This document shows positions 22,772 to 31,192 of a stretch of 64,000 nt of DNA, one piece after another (position 1 is the first letter of the stretch; every line of letters starts with the position of its first letter). The position numbers and the translations under genes are program-made. Location: assembly GCA_015698045.1 (NCBI GenBank), contig BLAL01000162.1:992001-1056000 (forward strand). Direction: 5' to 3'. The notes beneath the pieces were generated by a model. That model had not been told where the DNA came from, made no database searches, and saw only the letters and a list, made by a program, of their open reading frames with translations. This DNA comes from Rhizophagus clarus (taxonomy: Eukaryota; Glomeromycota; Glomeromycetes; Glomerales; Glomeraceae).

Positions 22772-23214
22772 AGATATGCAATATAATAATCCAAAAAAAG
22801 TGCGTACAATTTTAAAAAATGCAATTTAGGACGATTTTAATTTTGGCCAGAATTAACATAATTTTGGCTAGATTTAACATAATTTTGGCTAGATTTAATA
22901 TACCGTAACTGGTAATATGATAGTAATGATATTTAGTCAAACAAAAAAGAAAAAAACTTTAACGTTACAATCTATAAAATCTATAATTACAAAGACAATT
23001 TCACATTTAATAATTTGTTGAATAATAATTAATATCACTATAAAAGAAAATTGTATGAAAGAAATTATATTTTAATCAAAAGAAAAAAAATTACACCACA
23101 ATGTATATATGATTTTATAAAAAAATTGAACCACAATTGCACAATTTTAACTGTAATATTAATGCTATAGTTCTGTACTAATTGCAAATGCACTGCAATA
23201 TATAAGAATGGAAA
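22772..23214. other. Spacer with ATTTTGGC repeats
   Basis: Three copies of AACATAATTTTGGCTAGATT-like words at 22835-22905 are followed by AT-rich DNA. The words resemble the MITE at 9264-9697. No gene seen. Confidence 0.5.
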
Positions 23215-24130
23215 ATACAGTAAGAAAAGATGACAGAAGAATAAAGGAAAAAAGAGATAAATGAAAAAAGATGAAGGGAAGCAAAGATAATTAAAGAGAA
23301 ATGAAGAAGGAATAAAAAAGATAAAGGATAGTGAAAAGGAATGAATGAAACAAAAAAAGAATAAAAATGAATGAGAAAACAAAAGGAAAATGAAAAGGAA
23401 TAAAGAGAATGAAAAAAAATAAAAGAAACAAAGATGGAATTAAAAGGAATGAAAGAAACAAATAGCGAATGAAAAAAAAACAGGGGGAATAAAAGAGAAT
23501 GAAAGGAAGCAAAGGAGGAATGAAAATCAATAAAGGGAATGAAAAAAAAGCAACAAAAGAAGCCAAAGAGTAATGAGAGAAATAAAAAAAGCAATGAAAG
23601 AAATCAAAGATCAATGAAAGAAATGGAAAAAGCAATGAAAGAAACCAAAGATAAATTAAAGAAATGAAAAAAAGCAACGAAAGAAACCAAAAATCAATGA
23701 AAGAAACCAAAAAGGCAATGAAAGAAACAATGACAAAAGGAACAAAAGATCAATGAAAGGAATAACAAAGGGAACCACAAAAGATCAATGAAAGAACCAT
23801 GGAAAGAAACGAAAGAAACAATGAAAAAAAGAAACAAAGAAACCATGAAAATAAGAGAAATAAAAAAATGAAAGAAAAGTCAGAACACCCACCCATAGAA
23901 AAAAGAAAAAGAAAACGGTTAATATCATCTTAAAAGAAAAATAAAATAACAAGAGAAAGAGACGTAAAAGACTTACTTGAATTTTCACTCAAATGATACA
24001 CATCTAAAAAAGACAGAAAGTTTAGTAAAAGAACAAGGGAAAGAATGAAAAGAAAACAAAAAAAAGAATTAAAACTCACCTTGAATTTCCACTGAAATGG
24101 AATTAAAAACAGCCGCATCTAAAAAAAAAA
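23215..24130. repeat. Long purine-rich (GA) degenerate repeat
   Basis: The plus strand is almost pure A/G for 900 bp, with words such as AATGAAAGAAACCAAAGATC recurring. The several 60-140 codon minus-strand frames here are Phe/Ser/Leu-only translations of the pyrimidine strand and are not annotated as genes. Two splice-like units on the minus strand lie at its right end. Confidence 0.75.
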
Positions 24131-24235
24131 AAGAACAAGTTAATAAGAAAAAAAGAAAAAAGAATAAAAGCAAAAAAAAAAAAAACTTACCTGTTACAGC
24201 ACTTAATCCCAAAGCTAAAGGTGACGCCGTTAACT
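23965..24235 (-). other. Chain of three mini-exon-like segments
   Basis: On the minus strand three short segments sit between good splice signals: 24233-24191 (43 nt, CTAG before, GTAAGT after), 24118-24080 (39 nt, T-run plus TAG before, GTGAGT after) and 24003-23977 (27 nt, TTTTAG before, GTAAGT after). The second and third share ATG....CATTTxAGTGxAAATTCAA, so they look like duplicates. The sequence between is T-rich, like introns. No long frame results from joining them. It could be a gene fragment or a repeat that happens to carry splice motifs. Confidence 0.35.
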
Positions 24236-24921
24236 AAAGAATTAAAAAAAATGATTTTTTTATTTTAAAAAAAAATGTTAAAAAAAAGATGATTATTTTA
24301 TTTTTAAAAAAAATAAAAAAAAAAAAAATGATTATTTATTTTAAAAAAAAAATGTTGAAAAAAAAAAAAGATTTTTTATTTTAAAAAAAAATGATAAAAA
24401 AAAAAAATAATTATTTATTTTAAAAAAAAAATGTTAAAAAAAATTTCCTTTCGCTACAGTAGCTTAAGACTGAACAAAACTACTAGCGTTAATTATCTAT
24501 AACATAAAAGGTAATATCGCTTACCATTTACGATAAGCTTATCTCATGAGTTGATATAAAAAAGGGATATATGCAGTTTTTAAACCGGTATAACCAGTAT
24601 TATGATCCGATTATTTAGGTAAACAAGTGGTAAACGCGTAAAAAAAAAAATATAGCGCCTCTGGGCTCTGGCAGTTTTTTCATCAGCAATAATGTTTATT
24701 TGTTTATTAGGTAATCTATTTTATTTGTTTCTCTTCATTCACTTTTTAAAACTTTAATTTTAATTCCTTTATTTCAATTTTAATTGATCAAATAAAATTA
24801 AATAAAAAAAAAATTCAACACTATAACGAATTATTCGGTATAAAGGCCCCACATGTGACTTGCTGATCTAATCAGATAATCCAAATATCTGATCTTGAAA
24901 AAAAAATTTTTTTTTTTTGTG
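24236..24921. other. A/T-run spacer
   Basis: From 24236 to 24450 there are alternating A-runs and T-runs around ATGATTATTTTATTTT. From 24450 to 24921 the sequence is more mixed but holds no recognisable gene. It precedes the cassette array and might contain an upstream exon that I cannot define. Confidence 0.4.
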
Positions 24922-26597
24922 ATGTTACCAGACGAAAAGCATGACCGGACTATTGGAATTAAGGTAAGAGAGGGTTGGGGTGGTGTTTTTCAGTTTTTTT
25001 TATTTAATTAATTATTTTTTTTTTCTTTTTTGTAGTGTTACCAGACAAAAAGCATGACCAGACTATTGGAATTAAGGTAAGGGAGGATTGGAGTAGTGTT
25101 TTTCAGTTTTTTTTTTTATTTAATTAATTATTCTTTTTTTCTTTTTTCTTTTTTCTTTTTTGTAGTATTGCTGGATGAAAAGCACGACTGGACTATTGGA
25201 ATTAAGGTAAGGGAGGGTTAGGGTGGTATTTTTCGGTTTTTTTTTTATTTAATTAATTATTTATTTTTTTTTTTCTTTTTTGTAGTGTTGCCAGACGAAA
25301 AGCACGACTGGACTATTGGAATTAAGGTAAGGGAGGGTTGGGGTGGTGTTTTTCAGATTTTTTTTTTATTTAATTAATTATTTTTTTTTTCTTTTTTCTT
25401 TTTTGTAGTGTTGCCAGACGAAAAGCATGACCGGACTATTGGAATTAAGGTAAGGGAGGGTTGGGGTGGTATTTTTCGGGTTTTTTTTTATTTAATTAAC
25501 TATTTTTTTTTTTTCTTTTTTGTAGTGTTGCCGGACGAAAGACTTTTGGAATTAAAGACAATTAAGGTAAGGAAGTGTTGGGGAGATGCTTTTCGTTATT
25601 TTTTTTTATTTAATTAATTAATTATTATTATTATTTTTTTTTCTTTTTTGTAGTGTTGCCAGACGAAAAGCACGACTGGACTTTTGAAATTAAAGTAAGG
25701 GAGGATTGGGGTGATGTTTTTCGTTGTTTTTTTTATTTAATTAATTAATTATTTTTTTTTTTTCTTTTCATAGTTTTGATGGACGAAAAGCATGACCAGA
25801 CTATTGAAATTAAGGTAAGGGAGGGTTGGGGTGGTGTTTTCAGGTTTTTTTTTTATTTAATTAACTATTTTTTTTTTTTTTCTTTTTTGTAGTGTTGCCA
25901 GACGAAAAGACTTTTGGAATTAAGGACAATTAAGGTAAGGAAATGTTGGGATGATGCTTTTCGTTGTTTTTTTTTATTTAATTAATTAATTATTATTATT
26001 ATTTTTTCTTTTTTGTAGTGTTGCCAGACGAAAAGCATGACCGGACTTTTGGAATTAAGGTAAGGGAGGGTTGGGGTGATGTTTTTCGTTGTTTTTTTTA
26101 TTTAATTAATTAATTAATTTTTTTTTTCTTTTTTATAGTTTCGCCAGACGAAAAGCACGACTGGACTATTGGAATTAAGTAAGGTAAGGGAGGGTTGAGG
26201 TGGTATTTTTCGTTAGTTTTTTTATTTAATTAATTAATTAGTAATTTTTTTTTTCTTTTTTGTAGTGTTGCCAGACGAAAAGCACGACTGGACTATTAGA
26301 ATTAAGATAAGGGAGGGTTGGGGTGAATTTTTTTGTTATTTTTTTTTAATTAATTAATTAATTATTTATTTTTTTTCTCTTTTGTAGTGTTACCAGACGA
26401 AAAGCACGATCGGACTTTTAGAATTAAGGACAATTGAGATCAAGAGTATATGGTCAAGGAGATTGCAGCATTCGCAAGGCTCCGTGACAACGATCATCTA
26501 TCTAAAAGTCAAAGTTTTCGTACTGGTGGATTTAAATATCACGAGATTTCAATGTCAGTTAAGTGATTTCCCTAAGAGGAGCCTGCATGAATTTTAA
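24922..26597 (+). other. Tandem array of 13 mini-exon-like cassettes with conserved splice sites
   Basis: Thirteen units of about 105-130 bp each have a T-rich tract ending TTTTGTAG (variants TATAG, CATAG), a 41-nt segment (TGTTGCCAGACGAAAAGCAC plus GACTGGACTATTGGAATTAAG) and GTAAGGGAGGGTTGGGGTGG, then TTATTTAATTAATTA. Segments: 24922-24962, 25036-25076, 25166-25206, 25286-25326, 25409-25449, 25526-25566, 25654-25694, 25774-25814, 25893-25934 (42 nt), 26019-26059, 26139-26179, 26266-26306 (donor GT lost), and a last one from 26388 without a donor that stays open for 69 codons to TAA 26595-26597. Cassette 1 has a weak acceptor (TTGTGA). One frame of a cassette reads LPDEKHDWTIGIK; the last segment reads CYQTKSTIGLLELRTIEIKS and on. 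A minisatellite with splice-like motifs is the null explanation; alternative mini-exons are the interesting one. Protein function unknown. Confidence 0.6.
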
Positions 26598-27107
26598 AAT
26601 CATTGTTAGTTTTAAAATCATCATCGGTAAATGATATAAAAGAAGATTCTTTGTCTCCATATTTTAAAAACAAAATTTTTAAAATTAAAAATTAATAAAA
26701 GATAATGAAAATTTTGGTTATTTCTTTATTTTCAAAATTCTTTAAATATTATAGCAAATTTATATGAAACCTGGTTATTCTTACTGCCTTATTTAATTAT
26801 TTTACATCATGAAAAAGCTTTTGAAGAATAAATAATACCATTAACAATTGCAAATAACTACTATTGTATTCACAAAACTTTTATTTGCAACTGGTGTAAA
26901 AAGTGATGGGTTCTTAAAATAGTTGATGGGTTATAAAAAGTCGTTATTACTTTAATTTTTAAGTACGAGTTGTAAAAAATTTTTTTATTTTCTGATTATT
27001 CTACATAAGATTGATAAGATGAATGTGTAACACAATCGTATTTTGCACTGTTTACTAATTTTTTATTAAAAATTCTTAATTTAAGCTAATTCCAAGGATC
27101 GGCACAT
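26598..27107. other. AT-rich spacer
   Basis: No gene, repeat or RNA was recognised between the cassette array and the zinc-finger relic. Confidence 0.4.
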
Positions 27108-27301
27108 ATGATCCGAAATGGAAAGACTATTACCATCCCCCTATCAGTTTACAAGTCTCAGCGTAATATTTTTACTGTAGGGAAAGAACAAGAATCTGTA
27201 AAAAAAAACTAGCTGATCGAACTTATCAGTATTGTAAAAAAGAATTCAAATATCCCTGTAATTTAAGAGAATATATGAAAAGTAATAATAATTGTTCATA
27301 A
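27108..27301 (+). pseudogene. Relic of a small protein with a KEFKYP zinc-finger-like motif
   Basis: ATG 27108 starts MIRNGKTITIPLSVYKSQRN then IFTVGKEQESV. After an A8 run (about 27201-27208), which appears one base short, the frame continues as LADRTYQYCKKEFKYPCNLR then EYMKSNNNCS and TAA 27299-27301. YCKKEFKYPxNLRExMKS resembles a degenerate C2H2 finger. From memory such a leader occurs on proteins linked with polymerase-B-type elements of this group, but that is unverified. The next relic, the polymerase 27626-29606, is on the opposite strand. Confidence 0.35.
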
Positions 27302-27305
27302 AAAG

Positions 27306-27472
27306 TGACTGACTGTCCACGAAAAATGATTGACTATCCACGAAAAATAACTGACTGTCTACAAAAAGTGACTGACTGCCCACGAAAAATGACTGACTGC
27401 CCACGAAAAATGACTGACTGCCCACGAAAAGTGACTGACTGCCCACGAAAAATGACTGACTGCTTATGGAAA
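27306..27472. repeat. 21-bp minisatellite
   Basis: About eight copies of ACTGACTGCCCACGAAAAATG (21 bp, some substitutions). Because 21 is a multiple of three, frames stay open and give seven-residue repeats (TDCPRKM in plus, VGSQSFF in minus). I treat both as repeat translations. Confidence 0.85.
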
Positions 27473-27625
27473 AATATGGTGCCTATTCATCTGTTATTAG
27501 CTTAGACACACACCCAAAAAGTATATTTTTTTCAAATATTTATACTATTCTTTGCATTTTTCCCATTTTTTAGCCTAAAATTCAATATCATAGTGAATAT
27601 TATACACTACACATCACTATTTAAC

Positions 27626-29606
27626 TTATAGCTGAAAGCTAGATATGTGAAACACACATTCGTTTTGATATTTTTCTGGGAGCTTAGTCCTCATATCTCT
27701 TTTTTTGGCTTCTTCATGAGGGATACCATCTTTGACCATATTCTTATAAATTATATTATACCAATGCATATATGGTAAAGTAGTTATCCCATCTGTTAAT
27801 ATTCAGCGCTTAGTATCTATGGAGCAGAGTGTCTTTTTCTCAGACTTGACTAGAGATAATATGTGATTCTTTGATCAGATGCCCACATTCTTGGCATGGA
27901 ATACTTCCTTACCAAAGAGACAGTCCCGATATACTAATATCATATGATCTGTCTCAGTTCGCATAGCTAAGTCCCTAATCTCTCATTCTAATAATAACAA
28001 CTTATCTATCAGATCATCTAGAAAGGAGCTTTCTAGGGTTAGCATGTATGAATCTGTAACCATCTCGCTCATACCCTTTTTGCTAACTCCTTTATGCTTA
28101 GACTTCGTGGTCTTATCTGCCAAAACATAGTGGTAAGATTTAGCTCAGATATGATAGGATTCTGTGATTACATTACCAAGGATTTCATCCTTAAATTTGC
28201 CAACTGTTTGATCTCCATTAAGATTAAAGAGATCAAGTCACTTAACCATATCTTTATAAATGTTCTCAGTTTCGACATGATATATAAAGGAGTCTGTATT
28301 CATATAGCCAAGCTGGGATTTATCCCCATATTTTTCCTTCACATATCCATACCAGAATTCGTACATGTGAAGCTTGCTAAGTTCCAAAACAGATGCTCTA
28401 ACTATAATAGGCTCATTGAGAGTCACGCTGGCCTTTCCCATATGCGCTCCTATTAATGTAAGTCCAATCAGTCTATTATACTTAAACCTAGGACTGCGAA
28501 CCTTTTTCAAGAAAGCCTTTTCATTCTGCTCATTATTATTCTTCATAATCTTGATATCCTGGTATTTATGAACATTCTCCATAGTCTTGCCATATACTGA
28601 TACATTCATAAGTTTGAAAAAGTCACTTAGAAATGTATTTCCAGCTTTTTTAGCCTCATTACGTTTTTCAGTATTAAAAGTTATATATGATTCAAGCCAG
28701 TTAGTCTGATCGAAAGAGAGTATCTCTGAAACTTCATCTACAACTATACCTAATTTTATATAATATTGGAGCTCTTGGTAATGGATGACATAGTTCTTTC
28801 GTGGTCCAAGATGGGGAACTAATTTTTCTGTGATAGAGAAGCGTTCACCATCTAATTGTTCTACAAGTTTAGCATTATATGGACATAACCAATCCTTTTC
28901 TATAGCGACATTCTTCATGACTGGAGGTAAGTCTTTTAAATATTCATAAGTCTTTAGAGGGAAATGATCATTAATATTTAAGAAATACCCTTATTTAGCA
29001 TTAGATTGTGTATTGAGAATTTTTTCAAGATATTTCTTCTGTATAGCTGGATTTTTTTAGTAAATATTCCTGACTAGCTTCCTATTGATAATTTCTGATA
29101 GGCAAATATTGGTTCATAAAATGTCCATAAAGATTGGTTGCGTTTATATATGAGATCCAGAATGTAGGTTTGGATGGGTCATAAGCTTCTCCCATCTTGA
29201 GATTATTAGCCTTAAAATATCATTGACAGGCCATAGATATACCACCATATTTAGCTTTTTCAGTAAAATCATGCATGACCATATCTGTGAAAAGTTTGAT
29301 CCTAACTCCTGTCATCTTAAGCATTCCATCCCAGGTTAGTGATGGGGCAGAAACATAGTGACTGGAATCAAGTTCATAATATTCTATAGACATTTTTCGA
29401 AACTCTGTCCAGACATCTGCTAGATTAAGTACATCAGTTTTAAGATAGAGATTATGATACTCATCTAAATTTTGGCATTTGAATTTCTTTTATACATTCT
29501 GGACATGCTGGTAATCTGCTTGCGTAATCTTACCTTTAAGCGTATTATGAAATTCATGAATGAGAGGAAGTTCTGTCTCCTTAAATCTATCATGCGAATC
29601 GATGTA
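27626..29606 (-). pseudogene. Protein-primed type-B DNA polymerase (Maverick/Polinton type), inactivated
   Basis: Read from 29606 leftwards: YIDSHDRFKETELP, YHNLYLKTDVLNLADVW (Exo III-type block), DSSHYVSAPSLTWDGMLKMT, KPTFWISYINATNLYG (motif A), HLGPRKNYVIHYQELQYYIK, FFKLMNVSVYGKTMENVHKY (motif B), GYMNTDSFIYHVET (motif C), GVSKKGMSEM, VYRDCLFGKEVFHAKN and EEAKKR, with a stop at 27628-27626. Known: motif A is DxxxLYG and motif C is YxDTDS in these replicative enzymes. Here both first Asp read Asn (AAC 29144-29142; AAT 28300-28298). In-frame stops include TGA 29222-29220 and TGA 28240-28238 plus several further left, with a frameshift near 29055. The N-terminus is cut by the repeat block at 29607. 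A single open segment (28918-28238) is only part of the gene. Confidence 0.8.
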
Positions 29607-29639
29607 CATCAGGAAATTTTATAGGGCGAAAAATTGCGT

Positions 29640-30265
29640 AAGTTTACAATTTTGTAAGTTTACGAAAGTTTATGGCATAATATTTTAAAAAATTTTGAAA
29701 TATTACATAAGTTTACAATTTTGTAAGATTTATGTGATATTACGGTCAAAATATTACGCAAGTTTTCAATATCGTAAGATTTATACAATATTACAGTCAA
29801 AATATTACGCAAGTTTTCAATATCGTAAGATTTATGCAATATTACGATCAAAATATTTCAAAAATTTACGAGACTGTAAACTTGCGTAATATTACGGTTG
29901 AAATATTTCGAAAATTTATGAAACTGTAAACCTGCGTAATATTACGGTCAAAATATTTTGCAAATTTATGAAACTGTAAACCTGCGTAATATTACAGTTA
30001 AAATATTTTAAAAATTTACAAAACTGTAAACCTGCGTAATATTACAATTAAAATATTTCAAAAATTTACGAAACTGTAAACCTGTGTAATATTATGGTTA
30101 AAATATTTTGAAAACTTATGAGACTGTAAATTTGCGTAATATTATGGCTAAAATATTTCAAAAATTTACGAGATTGTAAACCTGCGTAATATTACGGTTA
30201 AAATATTTTAAAAATTTACGAGACTGTAAACCTGCATAATATTACGATTAAAATATTTCAAAAAT
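29640..30265. repeat. 50-bp minisatellite (copy 1)
   Basis: About twelve units built from AAATTTACGAGACTGTAAAC, CTGCGTAATATTACGGTTAA and AATATTTCA. The left four units are in a diverged form (TCAATATCGTAAGATTTA). Short frames in it are repeat translations. Confidence 0.85.
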
Positions 30266-30792
30266 TTAATATTACTATTCGATCGTTAAAGCTGCGTATG
30301 CAGTAGAACATATACAAGAGACATGTGATACTATTGAATAATCAAAAATAATATAAACACCTTTTCTTTTATATAAACACCTTTTTTTTAAGTTTGGGAA
30401 AACAAATTTATTTTTATTTACGAATTTTTTATCATTTACAATTTTTATGTTAAAATTAAAGTAAATTCTAATTTTTATTATAACTTAATAAAAAAATATA
30501 CATTTGATACTTATTTGCTACTATTTTATAAAATAGTACCCAGGCTGTACAGCGTGAACGTCAGTATCAGTCACGGCCCAAAAAAAATGTGAGTCTTCAG
30601 CTGATATTTGATACGGACTGGGCCTAGCTACTCACTTAATAAATAAAAAAATAAAAATAATTATCTTCTACAATATGTAGGTAAGTTTCTCCTTTTCCTA
30701 CGATCATTATGCGTAATTAAAATTGATCAAATTTATCAAATTTAAAACATAAATGTAAATATTAATTATAAATTTTATTATAGTATAATTAC

Positions 30793-31041
30793 CCAGCCTC
30801 TTCCAAAATCTTGTTCTAAATTCGCGATAATATCTTTGGCTGGTACGCGTCCACAGCCGCCGCCCAGGGTTACCATTACGATAAAAGATATAGTTCTAAA
30901 TATCAAAATCAGTTTAAATATTCGATAAATACATTTAATTTATATGAATGTAATTTTATTTATTTACTTACATGGTAATCCCTGACAAGGTTCCTCCACT
31001 TTTGGCTGCACTGTTGCCCAGAAACTATTGTTCAAAATATT
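30793..31041 (-). other. Two exon-like segments of an unknown gene (block copy 1)
   Basis: Minus exon 31041-30972 (acceptor AATAG, donor GTAAG) reads FLGNSAAKSGGTLSGIT. Exon 30895-30793 (acceptor ATTTAG, donor GTAATT) reads FIVMVTLGGGCGRVPAKDII then ANLEQDFGRGW. In the second block copy (61252-61503) the same exons read FLGNSAAKSGGTSSGIT and VTLGGGCGRVPAKDII then ANLERDFGRG. Several of the differences inside the exons are synonymous, which suggests past coding. Copy 1 has a TAG early in the first exon that copy 2 lacks. The family is not recognised. Confidence 0.4.
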
Positions 31042-31077
31042 CTATTTATTCTGATTCAATTAAATGGATTGGTTAAT

Positions 31078-31092
31078 TTGAATTTAAATTCT
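31078..31092. repeat. 15-bp LINE target/junction, site 1 (5' end of array)
   Basis: TTGAATTTAAATTCT, preceded by GGTTAAT, directly before LINE copy 1. It contains the palindrome GAATTTAAATTC. Confidence 0.85.
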
Positions 31093-31192
31093 AACGATCT
31101 GCGCACCTTTTTCCGCTGATCACTCTGTCCATTTTTTTAGCTAACACTTTTTTCTTAAAACTTATAGTTTTCCCTTCCAAAAGTCCTCGAAT

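Larger units (their letters stand above)
29607..31092. repeat. Duplicated flanking block, copy 1 (1486 bp)
   Basis: From CATCAGGAAATTTTATAGGG to the 15-mer TTGAATTTAAATTCT this block is nearly identical to 60115-61550 (1436 bp). The length difference is 50 bp, the size of one minisatellite unit. It contains the minisatellite (29640-30265), an AT-rich part and exon-like segments on the minus strand (30793-31041). Its left edge cuts the polymerase relic, so it arrived later. Its right edge is the insertion point of LINE copy 1. Confidence 0.8.

Noticed and set aside
23065..24118. Several overlapping minus frames of 60-140 codons rich in Phe, Ser and Leu
   Set aside because: They are translations of the pyrimidine strand of the GA-rich repeat, with no complexity and no start context.
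24922..26387. Possible CRISPR-like or repeat-spacer organisation of the cassette array
   Set aside because: Both the 41-nt segment and the stretch between are repeated, so there are no unique spacers; splice-type borders fit better.
27306..27472. Possible CRISPR-like array
   Set aside because: The 21-bp units follow each other directly with no unique spacers, in a eukaryotic context; it is a minisatellite.
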